Part shown: positions 33,518-46,300 of the stretch, piece after piece | Numbering within the stretch: position 1 is the stretch's first letter | Layout of the letters: each line of letters starts with the position of its first letter | NCBI GenBank assembly: GCA_036674765.1 | Contig: JARVKI010000004.1 | Location: 124,001-188,000 of the forward strand | Direction: 5' to 3' | Length of the DNA: 64,000 nucleotides | Origin: Seiridium cupressi | Lineage: Eukaryota > Ascomycota > Sordariomycetes > Amphisphaeriales > Sporocadaceae | Notes under the pieces: model-generated | The model's database searches: none | The model's input: only the letters and a program-made list of their open reading frames with translations | What the model was told of the DNA's origin: nothing | Program-made: the position numbers and the translations under genes

Positions 33518-35103
33518 GGCGGGGAACGTCGATTGAGCGGGGTGTTGTAGTTTGATATGGTATAGTGGTCGCGAGTATATGGTTGATCAGGACCTCGAGT
33601 TACTGGCATGGAAATAACCAGCAAAGGGGTGCTGTCCTTTATATGACCTTGTCGAGCTGCACGGTAAGGCGGGGTCGATTCGTATACTCCCGGAATGTGG
33701 AGTGACAATGCATATCGCGTCATAATAGCGCATGATTTATCAGAACCGTCCCTCGCATACTCCGTGAGGCGGTATTGCTCATCGATGGTATAGGCCAGCT
33801 ACATTAGTGAACTGTTAACAAATCATTTATAAGCAGAACTGTTGCTGAAATGAGGGGCTACAATGCAACAGAAGCTGTTATTGCGATTACCCGATTTCGT
33901 GTGGGGAACAAGTTCCTTAAACAACAGCAACGACAAGTATTTCATCGTCTGATAATCAAATAGTGTAGGTCCGTATCTATTCTTTGTTCTCTACAATATG
34001 TATCATAGCATCTGATCACTTCACCTCAAGTCCTGGCCGGTCTACTCAGGACGGTCGGCGTCGGGGGGTGTTGGGGTAAAACATCAGTCACGCCACTCAC
34101 ATCTGCCGAGAACAGAGGCCGATCCCGAACCTGTGCCTCTCTGAATAACCTTTTGTGGTGCCCATTTTTATGATTATAATAGGTTCGCCCACTTCAGGTC
34201 CCCTCCTCGAGACAAATCATTCGAGTCAGAGGAAGTAGTGCCTTTGAAGGTGACTACTGGGTACGAGCAGGCGCATGAACATGTGCATTCGCTGTGATCA
34301 CATAGTTGGTAAATTGAGGATACCATCGATAAGTTCGCAACTCTGTGGTATTTTCGCATCTTAATATTTACCAGTGTAGAAAAGTCTGATGATCATTCGG
34401 ACAGAAGAACGGTATACATGATGCATGTAGTTATTGTTTTAGTCGGATGGAAGCAGGAAAAGTCGACAAGTGGGGGGGGGGGGGGGGCACAAGGCTGACC
34501 AGAACCCTATTCCCACTCGCGATAACGCCGGTACGCTCTGCTTAGGCATTATGGCTGAGTAGTATGCAAAATCAACAGTGAGGCAGTGATGGCTGTATCA
34601 TTGAAACTCCCATTGTATCCTCCCAAGTTTAATTCCCAAACTCTTCTTACTTTGAGTTGTAGAAGCGGCAGATTCTATGTCTATCGGATAAGGATAACAA
34701 TGGCTGTACTATGCAGTCCCACCCCGCCCCATTTTAGGTATGTACATTGTACCTAGGTGGGGAGTTGAATGCATTGATGCCTCAGGCGCAAGGCAGCCAC
34801 CGAAGCTGCAAAGCTGCTGGTTGGGACCTTGCATGGAGCTCTACAATGTAGTGCTAGCACATTGTAGCTGGCTGGCCAACCAGCGTGTCGACACATTTGT
34901 GAAGCTTCTCAGCATCCGCCAGTTCACATCACCATTGATTTTTATAATTGCCTGGTCTGGCATAATCGACCTCTCGGTTCTTCTTGATCCCTCCGTTCGT
35001 TTCGCGTACTTTATCGATTTCCATCGTCCGACTGTCTCGCGTTCCCGCCAGAACCGCAATTGGCACCCACGCCTGTCTCTCATTATTCCAAGCATTCAAG
35101 ACC
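33518..35103. other. Intergenic region with a poly(G) run
   Basis: No supported gene in 1.6 kb. It contains 16 consecutive G at 34472-34487. The part nearest the BTB gene (34960-35100) is C/T-rich leader-like sequence. Confidence 0.5.
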
Positions 35104-36062
35104 ATGGCCGACGAATTTCAGGACGATTCTTTGGACGAGCGGCCTGTACCTTCCGGCGGAGATGTCGACATGGGAGAGGCTGCGCCCGAAGACACCAATG
35201 ATGGCGAGCTGCCCTTCGCTGAAGGAGCTGAGGTCCCAGAGGTCGAGAAGCGCAAGGAATTCATCGACTACCTTCGGAGCCCAGTAGTCACTCTGCTTGT
35301 CGGTACCGGTGCGGATGTGGCAATTCTTACTGCCCATCAGGCACTTCTGGCGCAGAGTCCATTCTTCGCAGAAGCTTGCGCCGCCTTCAGTGACGACGGT
35401 AGCGTAAGTTCTCGGGCACCAAGGCCACTTTTCGCACGGCATACACTGTACCCGATGGCTGAAGCTGATGTCTGGCTAGCCGCGACAAATTGAGCTTTCC
35501 GGTGAAGAGATCGATGCAGTTGGCAGTTTCCTCGAGTTCCTTTACACTGGCGACTATTTCCCGAAAAAGCTTCCGGGAACGAAACAGCTCGAATCCGATC
35601 CTTCTATTCCCGGCGTCGACGAGTCGGGCGAGCAGCTGCTGAAGCATGCACGCGTCTATACATTGGCAGAGAAATTTGGCGTCGACAAGCTCAAGGGTCT
35701 GGCTACGGGCAAGATTCACTGTGTCAATTCGACCGCCAAAGGCGAGATCGCATACGCTCGTTATGTGTACCAATACACAAGCAAGGAAGACACGTCCATC
35801 CGTGCACCCGTTGCGAACTTTTGGGCGACGCGCAGTCATACCCTCAGAGCCGAGGCGGAAGACGAGTTTCGCTCCATCTGCTTGGAATTTCCTCAATTCG
35901 GTTACGATGTGCTCAGTAAGTTTTGTTATGTCTATAGGTCCGCACATTTGCTAATTCTCCCAAGCGCGTGTATTGGACGAGAAACTCAAGCGCGATACCC
36001 AAGGAAAGCTTCTGCCGGCCCCGGGCAGTGGACGGAAGCGGCCACGGCACAGTAATGTATAG
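35104..36062 (+). CDS. BTB/POZ domain protein
   Basis: Model join(35104..35403, 35480..35915, 35965..36062), 277 aa; introns of 76 and 49 nt in phase. An acidic N-terminus (MADEFQDDSLDER) precedes a BTB fold: LRSPVVTLLVGTGADVAILTAHQALLAQSPFF near 57-88, IELSGEEIDAVGSFLEFLYTGDY near 103-125, and ARVYTLAEKFGVDKLK near 155-170. BTB proteins dimerise and often act as Cullin-3 adaptors, but no second domain (Kelch, MATH, zinc finger) is present. The C-terminus is short and basic (GRKRPRHSNV), possibly a nuclear signal. The role is unknown; the family is large in Pezizomycotina. Confidence 0.88.
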
Positions 36063-36538
36063 ACTGGGCTCGTTTCTTGGCTAGTCTCGGCCATTACTGT
36101 ATTGCCCTGTCAGGGCAGTGATTCGTTTGAGACACAAACCCCCCCCCCCCCAAAAGACAGCGCATGTATATTATTGCGGATAAGGCGTCATTCATGTAAA
36201 ATGTTTCATTTGTGAGCCGAGGAGATCAGATTCGCAGCCGATCTGAATAAACTGGCTTTGGATATGCAGTAGCTGCCCCGTCGTTGGCATAGCTCGGAAA
36301 TTGCTGTATAATAAGGACCCATCGAAGAATTAAAATTGAGGACATGGAAATTACAGCCATGACAATAATCAAGCGATGTCGTATTTGAAGGACGCTGCAC
36401 GCTTCTAGTACCCAAAACCTTCAAGTACACATGGATTCCGAAGCATGCTTTCTTCCGCCGCATTATTCTGATTTAAGTATACTGACGAGGTATTCGAAAC
36501 AAGTCTTTAGACGAAATGGGATATATCGGTGTTGTTTT
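36063..36538. other. Intergenic, downstream of the BTB gene
   Basis: No gene seen. A run of 13 C is present at 36139-36151. Confidence 0.45.
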
Positions 36539-36754
36539 CTAGGCTACCAAAATACATATCTGCTTTTCCCCACACCGCGTATAACGCGGCACTCTCACCT
36601 TAGGTTTTGGGATAAGTTGGATCTTGCTATGCTTATTAGAATTATTTTCGGGGACGCGCATCATATGATTCTCTCCCATCGCACACTTACCGCACTTCAC
36701 TCGCCTCTTTCTGCAGGTGTTACAGCCTTTTGACCGCCCAGGAACACCGACCAT
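36539..36754 (-). pseudogene. Relic of a Zn(II)2Cys6 transcription factor (N-terminal fragment)
   Basis: An ATG at 36754 begins MVGVPGRSKGCNTCRKRRVK-C, which is the canonical start of fungal Zn2Cys6 regulators: the first Cys-x2-Cys, the basic CRKRRVKC helix and the third Cys. A GTAAGT donor follows the third Cys codon where many family members have an intron. However, no exon with the remaining CxxC half of the cluster, a linker or the regulatory domain can be found downstream on the minus strand; the best acceptors lead to a stop within a dozen codons. Surrounding DNA is A/T-rich and gene-poor. I read it as a decayed, 3'-truncated gene copy. Confidence 0.6.
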
Positions 36755-38119
36755 ATCGTTAGTGTGGTGTAACTATGTAGGATTAGAAGCCCAAGCTCGC
36801 GGAATGCTTCTCGATCGGGGACAGTCCACTTTCGGGCGTCACGACTGGGAAGACTTGATGGCAAGCTTCAGAATGTTATTCCCGTTTGTCAACACTGTGA
36901 CATATAAGTTTTAATGTCGTTGCCGAAGCATCAGTTTCAAATGGCCGAAGCTCGCTGAAGTCGTTGCCAAGTGCCATATAAGACATGCGCTGTATTGAGC
37001 ATCTGTCTTGATGTAGATAGCCGACTTTGGCCTCCAATCGCCAAAACCGCGGCACATTGCATGCTAGGAGGGAGCCGCATATCTACTCGCACTGCCACCC
37101 GGCGAAAGCTTCGCACCCCCAAATCTGAACCTGGTGGTCTGGATGCTGCCGATGGTGTGGATTGCGGTTGTCCCTGATATCTCCAAAGATGACATAGCCT
37201 ATTCCCGGCGTGGCACTCTGCATTCGCCAGGATCTTCGTTGTTGGTTGAGTTTATACGAACATCTCTGCAATAAGAATAGATATCTTATGAATCAATGCC
37301 CCGGTCAGACCGCTTGTTAAGACTGTGGTCATGGTAGAGTCTGACTACGCGTTGTGCTAATTGGATCGAGTGACCTACTTTTCGGCTCTCTTATGAGAAC
37401 TCCGATGGTCCAGGGAAGCAGACAGTCAGTAGATAGATCTAACCTACAGCTTAATTGCACGTGCCCCACCCAACCTTTTCAGCCCTACGAGATCTCTAAA
37501 AGTCATGGCTTGTAAATACCGGTGTCGATAAGAAAGTCCCGCCACGTTTTTCGAACTACCATTGTTGCTTAGCTGCGTGTGACTTGTGAGGAAGACCCCA
37601 AATTATGTATCAGGTCACATAACAGACACAAACGGTCAGAGCTAGATTTTAAAGCTTTACAGCCTAGACTGATGCTGTGTCGCTGGAGGCCAATCTCCCC
37701 AACATTTCAATCGCAGAGGCCGACGTACATCAGGGGTACCGTTGTTGCACGACAGCTGATAACTGTATGCTATTGCGGGGTGGGGGGTGGGGGGACAGCT
37801 GAAGTGTAGTTGAGGTGTTCACGAGTATTGGTTGACACCCCAGCTACATTATATATTATATTCCTGGCCCGGTCGGCGAAGCCGACCGGCCTGAGTTCGA
37901 GAAGGAAGAGTACAGACCTATGTTGCACGACCTTTTGTATGGTCACCAAACGGTAATGCATTAGTTAGCTTGGAGTTTCACTTCTGCTTGTTTCCTAGTC
38001 TATGGCATGAATTGCGCGTTAAAGAGCCAGGCATTACTAATTCCTAAAACTAAAATGATCCTCATGAACTCATAATATCTATCTTCTTCATCTCAACTGT
38101 GCGTCAGCTCATCGCCGGG
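36755..38119. other. Gene-poor intergenic region
   Basis: No intact gene in about 1.4 kb. Short frames between 36960 and 37290 are interrupted by stops in all readings and may be further relic sequence. It contains the GC hairpin at 37869-37889 and a G-rich tract at 37777-37795. Confidence 0.45.
37869..37889. repeat. Perfect 9-bp inverted repeat with 3-nt loop
   Basis: The sequence CCGGTCGGC-GAA-GCCGACCGG forms a perfect 9-bp GC-rich stem with a GAA loop, in an otherwise A/T-rich stretch. It is not next to a gene end (the MARVEL gene stop is 231 bp away). Similar GC palindromes occur at termini or inside fungal mobile elements, but no element boundary is visible here. Confidence 0.6.
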
Positions 38120-39227
38120 TCATTGCTGGTTTGTGGGTAGCTGGTAAACTGGCTGACCATGAGCCTGCACTGGTGCTGGTGTGCCTTGAGGACTATACGG
38201 CACCTGGTTTGGGTGCCCTACTTGATTCGGCGAGTATGGGCCGGTAGCGCCAGCATATCCTGTGTTCTGTTGCACATATGGGTCATACGGCTGGCCCTGG
38301 TTATATTGCGGTGGTGCAGCACCCTGCTGAGAATAGCCAGTATGCTGAGGGTAGACTTGAGCTTCTGCCCATTGTGGTTGTTCTTGTTGTTGTGCTGGGT
38401 AGCCACCTTGCTGCTGATGGAGGAGGGGCTGGGCTTGCTGTTGTGCCGGCATGTTCGAGTGCATCTCGACGCCCGGCTGTTGGTAGTGTGTCGCTGCGTT
38501 GGCGGCGCCAGGGGCGTTTCCTGTCTGCTTCTCGGCATCGGACGGACTAGAGACCCAAGACATACGGAACTGGTGGCAAACGTAGGCAAATGTCGCTACG
38601 AAGAGGAGCCTATACGATATTCCTCATGATTAGTCATTTGCTCCCAGTTCTATTCCCTACAACAAGACCTCGGTCAAGATAGATTGGCGAGCTCATGACT
38701 TACATGATGATAGCACTAACACCAGCGACACCACTCATGACACCGAGAGCGCCATACGATGCGACGTAGACTACCCGCTTTGAAATATTGCAGGAACCGG
38801 AATCGACAGCGCTCCCATCGCTTGTACAGCTCGCTATCACATCCGTGTTGAACTCTCCTCGAGTTGCCGCTACGGCGGCCATGGCTGACAGCCAGAAGAT
38901 GATCATGAGGCCGTCGAGAGACAAGATGGCCCACGTATTGTAGGCGCCGTGGCATGAGCTGACCCTTTCCGACAAGATCGCGTAGACAAATATGATCCAG
39001 GTGAAGAGACTCTGTGAAGTACTCGTTAGTAAAGTGTCTCAAATGCAAAGAGCATACGAGGGACTCTGGCTTACACAAACGATAGCGAAGCCGAGACTGG
39101 ATAGATAGAGTCCGTGGATGAACCACCCGGACGCACCGACCACAATGAGCGACAAGACGAACTGGAAGATTCGAGCGACGAGCACCCAAGTGGGCGTCGG
39201 TATGACTGTCTTGCCGTCGTTGGCCAT
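38120..39227 (-). CDS. MARVEL-domain membrane protein with Gln/Pro/Tyr-rich tail
   Basis: Model complement(join(38120..38609, 38705..39011, 39075..39227)), with the exon 2/3 boundary at 38704/38609 sharing a Met codon (exon 2 is 38704-39011), 316 aa. Four transmembrane helices at about 13-37, 45-65, 78-100 and 130-168 form the MARVEL layout, including the WxxA...W pattern of helix 1 and a Cys-bearing extracellular loop (SCTSDGS...SC). After residue ~170 there is a 145-residue cytosolic tail rich in Gln, Pro, Tyr and Gly (HYQQPG, QPQWAEAQVYPQH, YSPNQVG). MARVEL proteins act in membrane apposition, eisosomes and vesicle traffic; the partner here is unknown. Confidence 0.88.
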
Positions 39228-40967
39228 AATATCGCGCTGTTGCTGGGCGGGTATAGCTCGGAATCCTGAAGTTCTTTGTGAGGAACTGTCCGATTTTCGT
39301 CTTCTGATGGTTATTCTCTCAGTTCGGCCTCCGGTTGAGAGCTCTTCTCTCTATCGTTTCGTTTCGACCTCGCAGCGATGACTGAACGCCAGTTCCTCAG
39401 CCGCAGATTGGGCGGCGGAGGGTCCATCTATATGTAGGAACTCCCTTAAGGGCCTCCGTTCTCGATCATTTGCTTGGCACTCAGGGCCATTTCCAGCCTC
39501 GTGTCCTGCCGAGACTTAATGATTCCCTCTTGGAGCCCTCTCCTTCCTTTATCCCATTGGGCTCTACCAGGCAGTGCAGCTCCAATAGCGACCATGTCTT
39601 CGGTTATCAGCTCCAACACGGGTAACGCCTAGGGCCCACCAGTGCGTCGATAGCGCCTTCAGCCGCACGAGAGCTGGTCCGCAATATGCGAAAACTGACC
39701 ACTCAGACAAGCCCTGGACGTTCGTGGGCTGAGTTAGAGACCTCCGAATGTAACATGCTTAACTGCTTTAAAGTTTGGGCTGCTTGGCAAGGCGGAATTT
39801 GGGCCGTCAGGTTTTGTTTGGGGGGTGGGTGCGTTGATTGGACCACACGCCAGTACAATCAAAGTTCAACAACACGTATACTATCAACGGTAACAAGTAT
39901 GACGGGGATTTTGCCGATGCGTTCCTCTGCTGCATGACAGCCGTATATGCGAGACAGGCGGATGAACACAATATCAGACATTATGTTCCGCGCATTTGAG
40001 AACGTGAGTTAGGCCCGATCAAAAGTCCAGCGTGATAGGAAGATTATTGGGCAGTACCTACATAATCACATAAATCGACCGTTTGAACAATGAGTTTGCC
40101 GCATTGTGGTTCTTTGGCATGCCGGAGCAGATATATAGAGAGCAGGAGAACCGATAATGAAGACGGTTGAGGACTCGTCAGGCCTAAAGTGTGTTCAAGG
40201 TCACAGAGAAATGGCCAAGAAGGTTGCTAAAGGAAAGAATATAGGGAGAGAAACTTATGAAGTTGATGACCCACTCAAAGCCGCATGAGACGGAGAAGAT
40301 GTTACTTTTCGCGTGAAGAATACTTTGCATCATCGCTGGAAGTATAAACCATGTCTACCATCGTGTTGAATGGTGTGGTTAGTCGTAGCCTGGTGCCAGC
40401 TGTTGTCGGATATCGGAATATCGAGCCGAACGCTAACGCTTGATTCAGTGTCATTGCTCACCGTCGACCTACGTGTTTGCTCCGTATTCGAACGCGAATC
40501 GCTTCTGGTCTCGATTAACCTCCCTGCATCAATTCATTCCAATCAAACCCCTCTCAGAACCCTGTCGTAAAATTTCGACGTCGAATTCTGTTTTGTGTTA
40601 CAGGCATGGTGGAGAACCGGTTGCTTTCGTCCCTGAACATTGCAATGCAGCTTGGCTTGGCTGGTACGACACTGTATCGGGTCGACTTCTGCATGACAAG
40701 TTCTGTGAGACTGTCAAACCATACACCCGAGCCTCTGATCATCGCAGCGCCATTGGAATAACTGCGATAGCCTTACGCGAGCTCACTGTGGAGGAAGAGA
40801 TACATTGTATAGACCCCACGCCAAAGCTTTATAGCACTGGATTCACCGAGTTGTATCTATCTCAAAGCAGGCAACTGCCTGGAGATGTCTGGCTGGCACA
40901 TATATGTATTATCTTCTGATGATTTAACACAGGCTGTACACATGTTTCATCCTGAGAAGCTTTCAGT
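39228..40967. other. Intergenic region between MARVEL and Clr5 genes
   Basis: This is divergent upstream sequence of 1.7 kb. The only long frame (about 40440-40919, plus) has no ATG and no recognisable content, so it is not called a gene. Confidence 0.5.
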
Positions 40968-42646
40968 ATGTCATTTTTCGGCGAGGACAGCACTTATGCG
41001 AACACTGTGCTTCTGCATAATGTTCCCACTCATCCCCATAGACCGGGTTTGAAGTCATCGCACCACGACCATGAAGAATGGGAAGCCATGAAACCATTCA
41101 TACGGGAAATTTATATCAAGGACAACCGACCATTGAAGGAACTCATGCTGGAAATGGAAAGACGGCACGGCTTCAAGGCTACGTAAGCATAGCGCAACCT
41201 TGTGCGAAGATGGGGCTTGAGCTTACCGAGTTACAGGGTTCGAATGTATAAGAAGCACTTTTCAGATTGGGATCTTCGAAAATATAGGGAAAGGAGTACA
41301 GAAACAAAACTTAAACGTGTTGTTGTTCGCAGCGGCAGTCGAGTAGGCAGTTGCCGGCAACCAGCTAGTCCATCAACACCATTGGCAGCACAACTTCAAG
41401 ACATACCATGCCACCGGAAAACCCTGTCTATATTTCACAATATCTCGTGGTTCAACGAAGTCAAACTCGAATCAATGCTGACCCTTGAAGCGGGTGTGCC
41501 AAAAAGCTCCCTAGAGTTCACTCCACTCCAAACATTCCACCCTGTTGAGAGCGTCGAGGTTTACGGGCTGTTCTCATTCGCAACATCACTGTTCAGGAGA
41601 GATTTGGGTCACCTTGCCGGCAAAGCCATCAGAAAGGCTTTTATTATCGTGGAGAGAGCCATGCAGAAACTGGATGTTCATTTTCTGTGGAACTTCGTCG
41701 ACATTATGTACAGGATGGTCCTACGCGGGCAGGAAGAGCTGCTTCAGCTCTTCCTAAGCCATATTGCGGCTCTCAGCTCTCGCCTCTTGCACACTCGGCA
41801 TCCAATTTCAGAAACATTCAAACAATTGGCCGACTCTTTAGCCAGCGAGAAAGTCGCTACCGTCGCACAGGCTTGGCGGTGCAGCTATGAATCAATTCGC
41901 CGGTGGCTCCATCCATGGTGCGAAGCTGTCGACGCAATCACCTCAATGGAAACAAAAGTTTCCGAGTTCAGCCACACCATTCACGGTCAATCGAGTAACT
42001 TCTTGATCGTCAAGGGACTGGCGTCCCATGTACTGGACAGAGAAAGCATCCAAGGAGACAATGCTGGAGCTGATGCTCCGGCTGTCGGTTTGGCAGAGTG
42101 CGAGTTTCGGCAATTGAGGATCAAGTATAACACTGTAGTAGACGTGGTCGACCTACTCGGCCCAGCACAGTTAACGAGAGACGATTTAGTAATGGATCCG
42201 TTTTCCATCCAAAAGAATCTCGAGTTCAAAGCGTGGGGTCTTGCTTTGAAAGGGAGAGTTCATCAGCATTTAGCCAACAAGCAGTATGATCAAGCCAGAA
42301 TTGGTAACGACCAGATCCGTGAGGTGGCCGCAAAATGTAAGTACTTACTTGAATCCCCTCTTGTCTTGGATTTGTTTCTAGGGCGGAAACAATAGTTTAA
42401 GAGCCAGATACGCGTCTGGCTCGTTTCGAACTTCCAGACCCTTTCCGTAGATATAGTTGCTAATCCAAATTTGATGCAGATGCTGGACTGATGGCGCACT
42501 CCGACCTGAAATATCTTCAACATCTGTGCACGATTGAAGACGAGCTGTACCAAGTTGGCAACAAGCAATATGCACAAGAGATAGGAGAAAGTATACACCG
42601 CCTAACTGATGACTTTTTGAAAGACATTCCGAATAACAGTGGCTGA
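40968..42646 (+). CDS. Clr5-domain protein of unknown function
   Basis: Model join(40968..41182, 41237..42336, 42480..42646), 493 aa; introns of 54 and 143 nt in phase (GTAAGC/ACAG, GTAAGT/GCAG). Residues ~24-85 are the fungal Clr5 domain: EEWEAMKPFIREIYI, LKELMLEMERRHGFKAT and VRMYKKHFSDWDLRKY, a helical segment thought to bind DNA and named after a fission yeast silencing factor. The remaining ~400 residues are mainly helical (e.g. AGKAIRKAFIIVERAMQKLD, LKGRVHQHLANKQYDQARI), resembling TPR-like helical pairs common in this family. It may be a nuclear regulator; no target is inferable. It is convergent with the CPS1-like gene. Confidence 0.82.
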
Positions 42647-43353
42647 AGGGTATTTGGGTGCCACTCAGCAATCACTGAAGACATTACCAAAACGTGGCAA
42701 TATTCGAGGTGCCTTATCTCCAGCCTTCGGGCAGACGCATTTAATTGCAGGCGGGGCCGACTGTGCCAGTATTCATCCCTGATTTGGCCAACAGAGCCTG
42801 TACAAAGGAAGGGGGGCTCGACCTAGGAGTGGCCTCGTCGAGATAGACGAGGAAAAGTTGGGATAGCTAAACGAATGCCTGCACTTGTTGAGCGGTAGGC
42901 ACAAAAATCGGCGCAACTGGATTTTCGTTTGAACAAAGAGCCAAGTGACAAATAATGATAAATAGAAAAGGCCGGTTTCACCAAGGGATGATGAGATGAT
43001 AAAGAATGATCAGTTGTAATGAGCTAACCCTCGCTTGGTTTTGCTCATGATACGTATTGGTGGTGCTAGTGTCCACCTCTTCCTAACCCTCTTCGCCATG
43101 ATGGCATTGAACACAGCCCGTGACTATCTTTAGACCAGACAACGAAACAAATATGTCGTCAAGATTTAGGTATATCAAATTTTCAGATCTCTACAATGCA
43201 TAAAAATGACGTAACGCTCATGTTAGACATCTCTAACTCACGCGATGTGCTAGACCAACCGCTCATTTCCTGATCCAACTCCCGAAAGCGTTGTTTTGTT
43301 CATAAATAACAGATGTCCCCTTGGCCGCCAGAGTTAGAATGCGTTGCCAAATG
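42647..43353. other. Convergent intergenic region
   Basis: This holds the 3' ends of the Clr5-domain gene (+) and the CPS1-like gene (-). No gene is seen. Confidence 0.5.
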
Positions 43354-46300
43354 TCAACCCTGCTTCCCCATCTGGCTCGCCAGGTTCATGTGCATGATTG
43401 CATCGGTAGTCCAATCATCTTCTTCTTCAGCATTGCCATCGGTGGGACTAATCATTTCAGGCTCGCGCCCATCAACGCCTGGGAGGCGAATGACTGGCGT
43501 GCTTGTCATGGTCGACGTAGGCCTGGCAGAATCACCCCTGAAGTCATCATAACTAGGTAATTGGAAGTTATGGCCCGAGGCGGCTGCAGTATCAATTCGG
43601 GGTGGCTGAGTCGCCGTGACGCTCGACTTTCCCGATTTGGCGGATTGGCCGGTAGTCCCCGCTGGCAGCTCAGATAGCTTGTTCATCTGGCTATCAATCT
43701 CCTCCTGCTCAAGGATTTGAGGTGCGTGTTCCATATTCCTCAGAGAGCTGGCGCCAGGGACGCCGCTGCTCCGGTAGCTCGCGATACTAGCACGATGCGC
43801 GTCAGCAACACCGTCGCCGCCCTCCATCGCGTCCATATCCCGTATGGCAAACTGGGCCAGGGTCCGTAGCTTGCGAGTGACCCAGCCAGCAAGGATCTTG
43901 CCCCGCTGCTTCTCGCCGAGGCGGCTGCGCGGGAAGTCGCCCTTGTTCACAAAAGCTACGATATCGATGATGATTTGATGCTCGTTGAGAATGGCATTCA
44001 CGATAACGGGTACGATCGAGGCAAGATATGCTTTTCGTGACACTTCCACAATGACGGCCACTAGACCACCAGCTTGGAAAACAGCACTGTCTCACATTAG
44101 TCTTCTTTGCTCCTGTTCTCACGTGTATGGCTGGAACTGTTGAACTTACCAACCCCCGGGCACGATATTTCTATGGCAGGCTTCCACAGATGCCTCGATG
44201 TCCATTGGGAAATGGCTCAATCCGTTGATCTCGAAGGTCTCCCCGATGTTGCCAAGCACGAACAAGACCTGCATGTCAACTTGTGCACCTCCTGGTCCGA
44301 TTGGTCTGCTGACGCTGTGCAGGAAGCCAAGGTCGCCAGTACGGACATAGCTTATATTAGGGTCTCCGTCCAGTGTCCGACCATCAAAGCGCTCCGAATC
44401 AAATGCATCCCTGGAACCGTAGAAAGCCTTGACACAGGCCTCGGAATCGACCCAAATCTCACCATACTCTCCGTCGTGGCAGAGCATGCGGCTTTCGGGG
44501 TTGACAATAGCGATCTGCGTTGATACGGGTACCATACCGGAGTCTTGCATCAGCAGTGCCTTTGGATCTGTTTCGGGGTCAACAGGGATGATAAGCCCCC
44601 TCCTCAGGGCGCGCTGGTCGAGCCACAATTCAATAGGCTCGATGCACATGTATGACCGGGATGCCACCATCGGATTGAGGACGTGGGAATAGACTGTGTT
44701 GATAGCTGTCCTGTCGAGGCCAGTAGCGGCGAAGTGGAGCCGAACACGTTGGAACACATCCACTCGCGGCCTGCCTTCGGCTGTGATCATCATGTTCTTT
44801 AACTCGTGCATGGCAAAGCCTTTGCCCGGCATGACATTCATGGCGTGATCCAACATTTGCGGCGTAGCGTACGTGTCCTTGATCTTGTACCTGCTCAGCG
44901 TCAAGAACAGGGACATAGGATTTTGTGCGAACTCGACAGGAGAGAGCAAGTATGTCGGCGTTCCGATATAAACACCCATGAGACACGAGTGGATAAATCC
45001 GAGTCCCGTAGTACTTCGCACACATCCTAGGACTGGCCTGGAGCTTGTCATCTGGCACGTTTCTTTCTGTACTTTGCACATGCCTAGGATTGTGTCGTGA
45101 CCAAGCTGTACTGCAATTCTGCGTTGATCTGGTGTCCAGTACGTCCAGACGACAGCGGGATAACCGTGTTGAACCCAAGAAGGATCCATAGTCAAACCAA
45201 GGTCGCGAAGGCCGCTGTTCTGTTTCGGCGGCTTGGACGTATTATACACATTGGGTATGCTGATCTTCAGGACATGCGCCGATTGTTTGATATGTTGAGC
45301 TACCGGCTTGGTTTTCAGGAGATGATCCACCTCTTGGTTTACCAGTACAGTCTTGACCTGGAAGTCGGCAATGAGGTGAAGAAAGGCAGGGACATCTTCG
45401 TTGAGGCGACGTTCGTCCATGGGCGCTGCAGGTATCACCACAGCGCCGAGGTTCAAGCAAGCATGTACAGCGAAGACGAAGTCCTCCGAGTGCGTGTACA
45501 TGAGAATGACATGGTCTCTTGGGCGTATCTTGGCCTTATTCCGCAAATACATTGCCACGGCTGCCACTCTCGTGTCGAACTTCTTCCAGGTGATGCCTTT
45601 GCCCTCTTTCCCTCGGCCGTCAATGGTGCAGTATGCGAGTTCTTCAGGCTGTCGCGCTACACGCCACTGAATGAGATCGGTAATCGAAGAAAAGTTATTG
45701 AGTGGTGTAGATGTGCGGTCGTCAATCACCACTTCTCGTCTATCAATGCCCGAATACTGCTTGTCAGCAGGACCAAGTATCTCGGCTCTGGACTCTGATG
45801 CAATGTAAGACCAGATACCACCCATAGGATCAACGCCGATGGGCAGATTCAAGACGGCATGTTCGACTCCGAATTTGACATGAACGCAGGGGAGGTTGCC
45901 TAGATCAAACTCCCGCCGGCAGAGCATGTTTCCAATATCTTTCCTACCGTTTTTCAGAACCCGCGGTAGAGTATTTGGGGCCGTGATCATCACGCAGTAA
46001 ACCCGTAAGTGATGTTCCTGCATAAGAACGTCCATGACTCTCTCAGATAACGAGTCCAACAACGCGGTGTCAAGCTGCCTAGGCGGAGCACCTGAAGTTG
46101 TTGGCGCAGTGGAAGCTGAAGCCGATTCGAGCACCACGATGGGCAGATGCTCGTCATTGACAAAAACATCAAAGGCAGAGCAGTCATAAACCTGCTTCGA
46201 TAGGCTCTTCAGTATGCTCACGACGATATGTTGAACAAAGAAGTAACGATGTTCTGCAATCTCATGGCCATGCTCGACCCACTCGACCTTTTGTCTGATC

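Noticed and set aside
40440..40919. A 159-codon plus-strand open frame before the Clr5-domain gene
   Set aside because: It contains no ATG at all and no recognisable motif; no upstream exon was found.
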